DNA from: Mucilaginibacter rubeus
GTDB lineage: Bacteria; Bacteroidota; Bacteroidia; Sphingobacteriales; Sphingobacteriaceae
DNA: 64,000 nucleotides
Direction of reading: 5' to 3'
NCBI RefSeq assembly: GCF_014643835.1
Contig: NZ_BMKD01000008.1
Location: 1-64,000, forward strand
In this document: positions 7,107 to 14,558 of the stretch, piece by piece
How positions within the stretch are numbered: position 1 is the stretch's first letter
How the letters are laid out: each line of letters starts with the position of its first letter
The notes under the pieces: generated by a model
What the model was told of the DNA's origin: nothing
What the model saw: the letters and a program-made list of their open reading frames with translations, nothing else
Database searches by the model: none
Translations under genes and position numbers: made by a program

Positions 7107-7262
7107 ATGTTTAATTTATTCCTTGCAATATTTATGGCATTCGCATGCCCTAAGCATAACAACCAGAACCACAATACCACTGCTGTAAACGCAACAGCAA
7201 CCAACGATACCGGCGGCGACAAAGGACACTTTCCTCCTCCGCCTCCGCCACCGGGGAGTTAA
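7107..7262 (+). CDS. Small proline-tailed lipoprotein or secreted peptide
   Basis: 51 codons from ATG 7107. The N-terminus MFNLFLAIFMAFACPK has a short hydrophobic stretch ending in Cys14, a plausible lipobox. The rest is rich in N, T and A and ends in seven consecutive prolines before PGS. It is followed by a strong terminator, which supports it being an expressed gene. Function unknown. Confidence 0.55.
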   Translation: MFNLFLAIFMAFACPKHNNQNHNTTAVNATATNDTGGDKGHFPPPPPPPGS

Positions 7263-7271
7263 TCTATTCCT

Positions 7272-7299
7272 AAAAGGCGGGCTTAGGTCCGCCTTTTTT
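7272..7299 (+). terminator. Rho-independent terminator
   Basis: Arms AAAGGCGG (7273-7280) and CCGCCTTT (7289-7296) with a T run to 7299. Confidence 0.85.
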
Positions 7300-7340
7300 G
7301 TTAGCTGAACTTGTTGCTTTCCAAATGCTTTTCTATTTTT

Positions 7341-7356
7341 AGGTTAAATATAACCT
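7341..7356 (+). promoter_or_regulatory. Inverted repeat AGGTTA-AATA-TAACCT before the kinase start
   Basis: Perfect 6-bp arms end one base before the TTG start codon. It would cover the ribosome entry region or serve as an operator. The same arms occur next to the start at 4205. Confidence 0.5.
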
Positions 7357-7357
7357 G

Positions 7358-9022
7358 TTGAAAAAGTTACTTTTTTTCCTTTACCTTTTATCGTTTTTTT
7401 CCTGTCGCCAAGCGCTGAAGCCAGCACCTAAAGAGGATTGGGGCACTTATAAAAAAGCCTATAGTTTATTAAGTCAACAAACGGACTCGGCGTTTTACTA
7501 CTTTAACAAAGTAACCTCAAATTCTAAGGATAGCCTACCTATAGCACTCGCCTACAATAATATGGCGATGATCCAGTCAGATGCAGGTGATTATTATGGG
7601 GCACAGGAGAGCCTTACCCAATCCCTGAAGTTTTTAAATGAAAATAACCCCAAGCACTACCCTTATCTCGCCAGTGACTATAATGAACTGGGAATGAATA
7701 GTTCTAATCTCAAAAACTATGAAGCCGCTATCGGATATTACAATAAGACCCTTCATTTTACGAATGACAGTAACCTCATAGCGCTGGCCTTAAATAATCA
7801 GGCGATCGCGTTTCAGGAAACTAAAAACTATCGCCGGGCTATAGCACTTTACACAACTATAATCAGGCAGTCAGGTAACGACAGCGTCGCTTATGCCCGT
7901 GTACTGACCAACCTTGCTTTCACCCGATGGCTTCAATCTACGGCATTCAACGCAAAAACTGATTTGCTGAAAGCATTACGCATTCGGCTGGAGAAGAACG
8001 ATCAATGGGGGCAAAATTCCAGTTATGCCCATCTGTCCGATTACTATGACCGTTCTCACCCGGATTCCGCTTTATTTTACGCCCGTGCGATGTACGCCGT
8101 CGCCAGACAGCTAAATAGCCCCGATGATCAGGTCCAGGCGCTCGAAAAGCTGATCAGGAATAGTCCGGTTGCCCAGACAAAAAACTATTTTGCGCGCTAC
8201 CGTGCACTAAATGACAGCATACAGACGGCTCGTAATTCGGCTAAAAATCAATTCGCGCTGATCCGCTACAACGTGGAAAAAAATAAAGCTGAAAACCTCA
8301 AATTGCAAAAAGATAACTCAGAAAAACAATATCAGATCGCGAGACAAACCATCCGCTTTTACATTACGATTTCAGTTTTTATAATTCTGGGAATAGTTGC
8401 CATTCGCTGGTACAGGAATAAAAAACACAGGCAGGAGCATGAAAAAAAGGAGGCTATTCTTGAAACCCAGCGAAAAGCATCAAAGAAAGTGCATGATACC
8501 CTGGCTAACGACATATACAGCATCATGAAAAAAGTACAGCACGTTCCCGAATTGAACCAGGACTGGCTCATTGATGATATAGATGACGTTTACCAGCGCG
8601 CACGTGATATCTCACACGAAATGATCCCCGGTTCAGATATCGATTTTCATAAAACCATATCAGGCCTTTTACAATCATTCGGATCAGAAAACACCAAGGT
8701 GGTTATCGTTGGCAACAGCGCCGAGATTTGGCAAAAGATCAATACTGTTTACAAGTTTGAGCTAAAATACATCCTGCAAGAACTGATGGTTAACATGGAA
8801 AAACACAGCCGGGCTAATAATGTCGTTATCAAATTCGAAGAACGTGGCGATCTCTGCCTCATTACCTATTTTGACAATGGCATTGGCCTGTCAGACGGGC
8901 ATGCCCGGCAAAATGGGCTGATAAATACGGGAAACCGTATAAATTCGATTAAGGGCACTATTACTTTTGAAAGCAGTGCAGGTAGTGGCCTTGAAATCAA
9001 GATCACCTTCCCCATCGCCTAA
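7358..9022 (+). CDS. TPR-containing sensor histidine kinase (NarX/NreB-like), TTG start
   Basis: Membrane sensor kinase for the response regulator encoded next. 554 residues from a TTG start, chosen because it yields a lipoprotein-like signal (MKKLLFFLYLLSFFSC, Cys16); the next Met is only at residue 69. Residues 40-270 carry tetratricopeptide-like helices (YNNMAMIQSDAGDYYGAQE, YNELGMN...YEAAIGYY), exposed outside the cytoplasm. One TM helix at 335-349 follows a coiled coil. The cytoplasmic part has a HisKA_3-type helix with H379 (KKVHDTLANDIYS) and an HATPase domain with N box QELMVNMEKHS and G box DNGIGL (506-511). The stimulus is unknown. The stop is 10 bp before the regulator's ATG. Confidence 0.88.
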   Translation: MKKLLFFLYLLSFFSCRQALKPAPKEDWGTYKKAYSLLSQQTDSAFYYFNKVTSNSKDSLPIALAYNNMAMIQSDAGDYYGAQESLTQSLKFLNENNPKHYPYLASDYNELGMNSSNLKNYEAAIGYYNKTLHFTNDSNLIALALNNQAIAFQETKNYRRAIALYTTIIRQSGNDSVAYARVLTNLAFTRWLQSTAFNAKTDLLKALRIRLEKNDQWGQNSSYAHLSDYYDRSHPDSALFYARAMYAVARQLNSPDDQVQALEKLIRNSPVAQTKNYFARYRALNDSIQTARNSAKNQFALIRYNVEKNKAENLKLQKDNSEKQYQIARQTIRFYITISVFIILGIVAIRWYRNKKHRQEHEKKEAILETQRKASKKVHDTLANDIYSIMKKVQHVPELNQDWLIDDIDDVYQRARDISHEMIPGSDIDFHKTISGLLQSFGSENTKVVIVGNSAEIWQKINTVYKFELKYILQELMVNMEKHSRANNVVIKFEERGDLCLITYFDNGIGLSDGHARQNGLINTGNRINSIKGTITFESSAGSGLEIKITFPIA

Positions 9023-9032
9023 ACGATTCATT

Positions 9033-9698
9033 ATGTTTAATAAAGTAATTATAGCTGAAGACCATCAAAGTGTCAAGATCTCTGTCGAACACACCCTTAA
9101 AGAACTGGATATTTCCGGTACACAATACGCTTACTATTGCGATGACGCCCTGCTCAGGTTAAAAAAAGCGATCCAGGAAAACGACGCATTCGAACTGCTT
9201 ATTACTGACCTTTCTTTCGCAGAAGACGGGCGGGAACAAAAGATCAGTGACGGCGCGGCACTTATTGAAGCAGCGAAAAAACTACAGCCCGATTTAAAAT
9301 TAATCGTATTCTCCGCGGAATCCAGCCCCGCAGTTGTCAGCAAACTATTCCAGGAACTCGATATACATGCATATGTTTACAAAGGGCGCCGCGATACCAT
9401 CGAACTAAAGGAAGCGATTGAAGCCCTGCAGAACGGTAAAAAATACCTATCCCCTGAATTCCGCATGGCCCTGAGAACCAAAAACGCACATGACTTCAGT
9501 GCCTATGACCTGATGATCGTTACGCAGCTCGCAGAAGGAACACGGCAGAAAGATATCCCCGCTTACCTCCAGCAGAACGGCGCGAAAGCTTCCAGCTTGA
9601 GCAGCGTGGAAAAACGGCTAAACCAGATTAAGGAAGCACTGGGCTTCACCAAAAACGAGCAACTTATTGCCTATTGTAAGGATAACAAGATCATTTAA
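9033..9698 (+). CDS. Response regulator (NarL/LuxR-like)
   Basis: 221 residues from ATG 9033, ten bases after the kinase gene; the longer frame from 8967 overlaps the kinase and is not needed. The receiver domain has the acidic pair E9-D10, the phospho-acceptor D59 (LLITDLSF), the S/T position in VFSAESS and the lysine in VYKGRR. The C-terminal 70 residues (DLMIVTQLAEGTRQKDIPAYLQ...SSVEKRLNQIKEALG) form a LuxR-type helix-turn-helix of somewhat divergent sequence. With the TPR kinase it makes a two-component system. It probably binds the 14-bp inverted repeats found next to it (9707-9720) and at two other small genes. Confidence 0.87.
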   Translation: MFNKVIIAEDHQSVKISVEHTLKELDISGTQYAYYCDDALLRLKKAIQENDAFELLITDLSFAEDGREQKISDGAALIEAAKKLQPDLKLIVFSAESSPAVVSKLFQELDIHAYVYKGRRDTIELKEAIEALQNGKKYLSPEFRMALRTKNAHDFSAYDLMIVTQLAEGTRQKDIPAYLQQNGAKASSLSSVEKRLNQIKEALGFTKNEQLIAYCKDNKII

Positions 9699-9706
9699 AT
9701 CCGGTG

Positions 9707-9750
9707 TACGGGAAACCGTAAAAATTAGTATATACAGAATGTCATATTTG
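9707..9750 (+). promoter_or_regulatory. Operator-like repeat B plus CATATTTG box
   Basis: TACGGGAAACCGTA (9707-9720, 5-bp arms around GAAA) is followed after 22 nt by CATATTTG (9743-9750), one base off TAnnTTTG. The box lies 25 nt before the ATG at 9776. Confidence 0.6.
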
Positions 9751-9775
9751 TTCAACAGAAATTAAATATCACATT

Positions 9776-9916
9776 ATGGAAAAAATTCAGGCAATCAAAC
9801 CGGGCCCAAAGCCAAAGAAACAGGACGGCTCTGACGACAGGAGAAGAAGGGTCGACCCGGTTACCAAACCGAAGCACCCGGATCTAAAACCCCACATCCA
9901 CAAACCCAAAGATTGA
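9776..9916 (+). CDS. 46-residue basic, proline-rich small protein
   Basis: ATG at 9776 after the AT-rich leader, stop TGA at 9914-9916. The protein is full of K, P, D and R (MEKIQAIKPGPKPKKQDG, a DDRRRR block, then PKHPDLKPHIHKPKD) and is likely disordered. It has its own promoter-like elements at 9707-9750 and the coding frame shows no stops. Function unknown; too short for family assignment. Confidence 0.55.
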   Translation: MEKIQAIKPGPKPKKQDGSDDRRRRVDPVTKPKHPDLKPHIHKPKD

Positions 9917-9939
9917 TAATCGAAATTAAATAAAGAATC

Positions 9940-10179
9940 ATGGCTCTTTATAATGATAGCAAATTTTTAGCTCATAACACAGACAAAGCTTTTACAGTAG
10001 AGCATAATCCGGGAGCAAAACCGCCACATTCGGGAATATACCGATGCATGGGCTGCGGCAAGGAGATCGTTGCAGAAGAAAGTCGTCAATTTCCTCCTCA
10101 GAACCATCACGAACACAGCCCAGCACAAGGAAAAATCAGATGGAGGATGATCGTCTACGCGGATCATGATCCGAAATAA
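9940..10179 (+). CDS. Small zinc-ribbon-like protein
   Basis: 79 residues with a KPPHSGIYRCMGCGKEIV motif: a C-x-x-C knuckle in the SGIYxCxxCGxEI context known from a small Bacteroidota family, followed by FPPQNHHEHSP with additional histidines that could complete a metal site. It starts 23 bp after the preceding 46-residue gene and may be cotranscribed. A strong terminator follows at 10213. Role unknown. Confidence 0.72.
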   Translation: MALYNDSKFLAHNTDKAFTVEHNPGAKPPHSGIYRCMGCGKEIVAEESRQFPPQNHHEHSPAQGKIRWRMIVYADHDPK

Positions 10180-10212
10180 CAGAGTAAAAAAGGATATCAT
10201 GTAAAATCCTTT

Positions 10213-10244
10213 AAAGGGCACGAAATTAAACGTGCCCTTTTTTA
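10213..10244 (+). terminator. Rho-independent terminator
   Basis: Perfect 10-bp arms (10213-10222, 10231-10240) around an 8-nt loop, followed by T to 10243. Confidence 0.9.
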
Positions 10245-10258
10245 TAAGAATCACCATT

Positions 10259-10302
10259 TACGGTTTCCCGTAAAAATCCACTCCTCAGCCTCCCTACATT
10301 TG
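10259..10302 (+). promoter_or_regulatory. Operator-like repeat C plus TACATTTG box
   Basis: TACGGTTTCCCGTA (10259-10272) is the exact reverse complement of site B and is also followed by AAAAAT. After 22 nt comes a perfect TACATTTG box (10295-10302), 28 nt before the ATG at 10331. Confidence 0.65.
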
Positions 10303-10330
10303 ATACAACATCATTATTAGTTTGACAACA

Positions 10331-10537
10331 ATGAAAAAGTATTATGTAAACAATCGCCCTCAAAACAACGGCGACCACGAAGTTCACAGCGAAAGCTGCC
10401 CTTATCTATCAAGTATACAAAGCAGATCTTACCTAGGTGAGTTCTCCTCTTGTTACCCCGCTGTCGCCAAGGCAAAACAAACTTATCCAACAGCGGACGG
10501 CTGCAAGACTTGTTCGCCTGCTTGTCACAACAGCTAA
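10331..10537 (+). CDS. Small Cys/His-rich protein
   Basis: 68 residues from ATG 10331 (an upstream TTG is possible but unneeded). The sequence has H-S-E-S-C-PYL near the N-terminus, AVAKAKQTYP in the middle and GCKTCSPACH at the end, a pattern like that of small bacterial proteins with an H-x-x-x-C and a C-x-x-C knuckle joined by an Ala/Lys helix. There is no signal peptide. It shares this plan and its promoter architecture with the protein at 5586-5792. Function unknown; metal binding is a guess from the spacing. Confidence 0.68.
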   Translation: MKKYYVNNRPQNNGDHEVHSESCPYLSSIQSRSYLGEFSSCYPAVAKAKQTYPTADGCKTCSPACHNS

Positions 10538-10619
10538 AACCAATACCTGAAAAGCACTTTATTTCTTTTTCTTGTCTTTCGACATATTAATCAAATAAGT
10601 ACCAAGCATCAATAAGCAC

Positions 10620-11000
10620 ATGCAAACTCCCCGCTACACAGACGTTACCAGGTCCGGCAACAAGCGCATTAGTAACGAATTCGACGATCAGCTAACGAAT
10701 CCCGCAAGCATGGATAACTCCCAAGAGAAAGCCCCTGGACACGGAAGCTACGGGGCACTCTTGTTTGATCCAAAATGGAAATCCAAACGTGCGGAAATTA
10801 TAAACCGGGACCAAGCTCGTTGTGTCATTTGCAAGAGCGCAGATGAACTGCTCGTCCATCATCGCCAGTACCATTTTGTTAAAGCGGAGCAGGCATTTAA
10901 AATGCCCTGGGATTATCCCGGGCATCTCCTCATCACCCTCTGCCAAAATTGCCATCAGCGGGGCCACAGTAAATTCAAAGTACCAACCTTATTTATTTAA
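10620..11000 (+). CDS. HNH endonuclease-like protein
   Basis: 126 residues. Residues 48-116 carry an HNH domain: FDPKWKSKRAEIINRD, C68-x-x-C71, the VHH (H80, H81) of the beta-beta-alpha-metal motif, then LITLCQNCHQRGH with C108, C111, H112 and H116. The 45-residue N-terminal part has no recognisable domain. It would cut DNA non-specifically or at a structure. It is the first gene of a tight cluster: 5 bp separate it from the next gene, which is 1 bp from the DUF4407 gene. HNH genes of this small type are widespread; the link with the membrane proteins is what is uncommon. Confidence 0.78.
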   Translation: MQTPRYTDVTRSGNKRISNEFDDQLTNPASMDNSQEKAPGHGSYGALLFDPKWKSKRAEIINRDQARCVICKSADELLVHHRQYHFVKAEQAFKMPWDYPGHLLITLCQNCHQRGHSKFKVPTLFI

Positions 11001-11005
11001 AGATC

Positions 11006-11590
11006 ATGTTCAACTTTTTCAAAAGCACCGCAAAAAACGGTTCTCACACCTCCTTTAACGGGTCTGGGACAGCGACTGTTCCCCTACCGGAAATCGACGA
11101 GAAGGTATTTATTGAAACGTTACCGGCATCACCCGCCCCCGCGACAAGCAATTTTACTGAAAGCCGCCAATCGCCCGTGGACCACAATATCGCATTACTA
11201 TTTTCATTTTTAGACCGTAACCACGAAGCAAAAGGATATGATGACGCTTTACTTAACCCGGATAGCAGCCATTTGAATCAAAACTTGGATGCACTTAAAA
11301 ATGAGCTTAGCCGGACAATAAATAAAGTAAAAACCTTTTATGAGGATTTTATAAGGGAAACGGAATATCATATCACAAGCAGGGGACGAAGCGGTATGGT
11401 CGACATGGTAGAAGAACTTGAAATGAAAAAGAATATCGCATTGGGTCATATTGAAAAAGTAAAAGCCGTTGAAGATAGTTTGATGCAGGAAAATGGTGAT
11501 TGTAAAGGCATTTTGATTAGCTACACACGCGGGTTTAAAAATGGGCTGGCAGCTATTTCACATCATCATATTTTAACAAGGAGGTTTTGA
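11006..11590 (+). CDS. Unknown soluble protein in the HNH/DUF4407 cluster
   Basis: 194 residues, no signal peptide and no membrane helix. The first 70 residues are low in structure (rich in T, S, P and A); the rest is predicted helical with a coiled-coil-like run (LKNELSRTINKVKTFYEDF, then EELEMKKNIALGHIEKVKAV). It ends one base before the DUF4407 gene, so the two are probably translated together. No family recognised. It could be a cytoplasmic partner or regulator of the membrane protein. Confidence 0.68.
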   Translation: MFNFFKSTAKNGSHTSFNGSGTATVPLPEIDEKVFIETLPASPAPATSNFTESRQSPVDHNIALLFSFLDRNHEAKGYDDALLNPDSSHLNQNLDALKNELSRTINKVKTFYEDFIRETEYHITSRGRSGMVDMVEELEMKKNIALGHIEKVKAVEDSLMQENGDCKGILISYTRGFKNGLAAISHHHILTRRF

Positions 11591-11591
11591 A

Positions 11592-12590
11592 ATGAAAAAC
11601 TGGTGGATTAAATCCGGTTGTTTTTTGACCGGTTACAAATATGAGATCTTAGCAGGTTGCAGCGAAATTGCGCAGCGGGCCGTGAAACGCTACACTTCAG
11701 CCTTGTTGATTATATGTGTGTTATGGGCTTTTATTGGCTATTGTTTCGTAAGCAAATACCTTAAAGGCGAATGGTATATCAGTATCTTCGGTGCCATTCT
11801 GTTCATATTGATTATTCTGCAGGTCGAGCGTCAGATCATTCTCGCGGACGCAAAGGGCAAGGCCAAGTATTGGATCAGAGGATTGATCGCGGTTATTATG
11901 GCAATTATCGGCTCTATCGTGATAGACCAAATCATTTTTCAGCAAGATATTGCGCACAAGCAAAAACTCGAACTGAATACAGAAGTGGATGTAGTGCTGC
12001 CAGCTAAACAAGCGGAATTACGTAGGCAAACTACTGAAATTGACTCAAGCATATCAAAAAAAGAGGCAGAACGAGCAGTGTTACTGGACGAGCTATCAAA
12101 GCATCCGACCATTCAAATGGTGACAAAGGAAAAAAACAATGTGCCGATAACTTCGACTACTATTGATTCCAATAAATTATCCAAGACAAATACGGTATTG
12201 GTCAAAACAAGAGCTGTCACTGTGACTTCTGTACCTAATCCTAAAATGTCAATAGTACCGTCGTTAGACCAGCAGATCAAAGAACTGCGAACAATCAAAA
12301 CCGACCAAGAGAACAGATTGATCAAGCTAAGGAATGAAGTAGAACAAGATGTTAAAGCTGACAAAGGCTTTCTATACGAATTACAATTGATGTACCGTAT
12401 CCTTCACGACTCCGGGCCGGCATTGTTCGTTTGGGCACTTTGGTTTCTTCTGTTACTTGGCATCGAGATCTTTATTATGGTCAACAAACTATCACACCTC
12501 GAAACAGATTACGATGTCTGTATTCATCACCATATGGAACTGCAAAAAAGGAAACTTAAACTCTTGGCCATGCAGGTTCCTGAAGTTTAA
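11592..12590 (+). CDS. DUF4407 membrane protein
   Basis: 332 residues. Three membrane helices lie near the N-terminus (about 36-54, 62-78, 94-115), followed by a long coiled-coil segment (about 120-270) and a fourth helix (about 277-299) before a short basic tail. The NWWIKSGCFLTGYKYEIL opening, the QVERQIILADAKGK segment and the IGSIVIDQIIF block fit DUF4407. The coiled coil would lie on the far side of the membrane or span the periplasm. Function of the family is unknown. A second DUF4407 protein is at 35836-36954 but is only distantly similar. Confidence 0.82.
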   Translation: MKNWWIKSGCFLTGYKYEILAGCSEIAQRAVKRYTSALLIICVLWAFIGYCFVSKYLKGEWYISIFGAILFILIILQVERQIILADAKGKAKYWIRGLIAVIMAIIGSIVIDQIIFQQDIAHKQKLELNTEVDVVLPAKQAELRRQTTEIDSSISKKEAERAVLLDELSKHPTIQMVTKEKNNVPITSTTIDSNKLSKTNTVLVKTRAVTVTSVPNPKMSIVPSLDQQIKELRTIKTDQENRLIKLRNEVEQDVKADKGFLYELQLMYRILHDSGPALFVWALWFLLLLGIEIFIMVNKLSHLETDYDVCIHHHMELQKRKLKLLAMQVPEV

Positions 12591-12624
12591 GATAGTACAC
12601 ATACACCTAAACCTTACCACAATA

Positions 12625-13995
12625 ATGGGCTTATCATTTCGTAAATCATTCGGTTCCGGTCCCTTCAGGGTCAATTTCTCAAAAAGTGGCGTCAGTTATT
12701 CCGTAGGTGTCAAAGGTGCCCGCGTTAACTTTGGCCCCAAAGGAACCTATGTCAGCCTGAGTTCTCATGGCATCAGCTATCGTCGTAAAATATCGGGCCC
12801 GCAAGCCTCTATCCCCCAGGTTCAACCGCAGCTTACACCCGCTTTCACAGCAGAAACACATAACATCGCTTCAGCCTCCATCGGGCAGCTAACAGACACC
12901 GATTCCAGGGACTTTATTGCTGAGCTGACCAAAAAAGCAGGCCAAATATCTTACCTGAACTGGTTTGGCATTTTCCCGCTGATCGCTTTCCTTTCAGTCA
13001 TCCTGTTTACATCTTTTGGGAGCAGGACGCAGGTTACCCATCCAGCTACGGACAGTACACTCGTTAGAGTAACCAACTTTGAAGGCGTAAATATCCGGGC
13101 GACAGCTGACGCCCGGTCGGCGGTCTTAAAAGCCGCCTCTTACAGGCAAACTTTCAATTTATTGGATTCCTCGGATCCCAAATGGTTAAAGGTAGGCTTT
13201 AACGATTCTATAGGTTATATCAATCGCCGTTTTGCGGATTCTGAACACGTGCATCATGACGAAGAATCCGCCGAACAGACTTTCCTCGCCAATCCCTATG
13301 CCGCTTATGAGCTTAGTGCCGGACTGCTGATCTTTATCCCGCTGATCATCAAATTAAAAAAATCGGACAAAAAAAGATTTGAGATGGAACTACATTACGA
13401 CATGGATGAACAGTTCAAGCAAATCTATCAGCAATTTAATAATCATTTCGGTACATTCTCAAGATCAGCAAGGATATGGCAGTACCTTAACGCGAGTCCG
13501 ACCAATGATTATAAAAGGACCGGTGGTGCAGGTAAACTGATCAAAAGATCCCCGGTCCGAGGTATTTACGGCAACCGTTTACCTTTACCGTACTTTATCA
13601 CCAATGTTGCCATCCCACACCTCAAACTCAGCAACCTTGAACTATATTTTTTACCTGAAAGAATGCTTATAAAGCAAGGGGGCACCTTTGCAGCAGTTTT
13701 CTACAAAAACCTGTATATTACAGGTTATACCACCCGTTTTATTGAAGACGAAATGGTTCCGGCTGACGCGCAGATCGTCGATCGAACCTGGCGCTTTGTC
13801 AACAGAAGCGGCGGCCCCGACCGTCGCTTCAACAACAACCGCCAAATCCCCATCTGTGCCTATTCAGAATATACCCTGAGATCTGACACCGGGATCTATG
13901 AAGTGATTACGACCTCAAAAAAAGGCGCGATGGATACATTCAGTGACTTTCTCAGACAGATCGGGGATTTACAGGCCAGAATGGCCATTAGTTAA
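12625..13995 (+). CDS. DUF4236 / bacterial SH3-like two-TM protein
   Basis: 456 residues from ATG 12625; the in-frame extension to 12457 overlaps the DUF4407 gene and lacks family sequence. Residues 1-55 are a DUF4236 domain (MGLSFRKSFGSGPFRVNFSK, GPKGTYVSLSSHGISYRR). A membrane helix (111-131) leads to an SH3-like domain (147-203, FEGVNIRATADARSAVL...KVGFNDSIGYIN). A second helix (226-243) returns to a C-terminal domain of about 200 residues with repeated aromatic beta segments, which I do not recognise. It starts 34 bp after the DUF4407 gene and closes the cluster. Confidence 0.8.
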   Translation: MGLSFRKSFGSGPFRVNFSKSGVSYSVGVKGARVNFGPKGTYVSLSSHGISYRRKISGPQASIPQVQPQLTPAFTAETHNIASASIGQLTDTDSRDFIAELTKKAGQISYLNWFGIFPLIAFLSVILFTSFGSRTQVTHPATDSTLVRVTNFEGVNIRATADARSAVLKAASYRQTFNLLDSSDPKWLKVGFNDSIGYINRRFADSEHVHHDEESAEQTFLANPYAAYELSAGLLIFIPLIIKLKKSDKKRFEMELHYDMDEQFKQIYQQFNNHFGTFSRSARIWQYLNASPTNDYKRTGGAGKLIKRSPVRGIYGNRLPLPYFITNVAIPHLKLSNLELYFLPERMLIKQGGTFAAVFYKNLYITGYTTRFIEDEMVPADAQIVDRTWRFVNRSGGPDRRFNNNRQIPICAYSEYTLRSDTGIYEVITTSKKGAMDTFSDFLRQIGDLQARMAIS

Positions 13996-14186
13996 GTTTT
14001 AATGTGATTCGTTAACCCTATAATGCAAGAGGCCACGCGGTTCCAGGTATTGACAATTAACAGTGCTTCATCAAGTATTTTTCGAAGCAACTCATTGGAG
14101 AGATCTATCGATTTGTCAGTACGTAGATGAAGTAGCGATAGTACAAGTTTATCTTTTTCCTTTTGATTACGCTTTTTCTCCGCCAT
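13992..14186 (-). CDS. Possible small protein, convergent to the DUF4236 gene
   Basis: 64 residues, overlapping the end of the DUF4236 gene by 4 bp on the other strand. Sequence is charged then amphipathic (MAEKKRNQKEKDKLVLSLLH, LLRKILDEALLIVNTWNRVA), compatible with a small helical protein or the remains of one. No family recognised. Confidence 0.35.
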   Translation of the reverse strand: MAEKKRNQKEKDKLVLSLLHLRTDKSIDLSNELLRKILDEALLIVNTWNRVASCIIGLTNHIKT

Positions 14187-14558
14187 ATGGGCGTAAATAT
14201 ATCAAGCCACTGCTGAGAAAAATGATAATTTGGAAATTCCGTAGTCGTGGATCGAGACGTTCCGAAAAAGTGTACATCGAGTTCTATTACACTTTGACCA
14301 CGATATCTACCTGAACCAGACGTTTAAAATTTGATCTCATAAACACAACTCACCGGTGAAATGGGCGCGGAACGGCATGGTCAAGCAAAATGGGATATCT
14401 AAGTGAAGGAAATTTGGTTGTCAATCAAGATTCCTTCAACCATCTATTATATAATCATAGTCAGTCACCTAATCAAAATAAGTATATCTTAGTTAAATCC
14501 TTAATCATACATAAACAATAATCGATAATGTCGCGCACCGGCATTAATTAGACTTAAA
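14187..14558. other. Intergenic stretch, nothing assigned
   Basis: 372 bp before the two-gene operon. A 30-codon frame from ATG 14222 has no support. The last 100 bp are AT-rich and should hold the promoter of the operon; no convincing TAnnTTTG box stands out. No terminators or repeats seen. Confidence 0.4.

Noticed and set aside
12457-12624. N-terminal extension of the DUF4236 gene
   Set aside because: It overlaps the DUF4407 gene; the family sequence starts exactly at ATG 12625.
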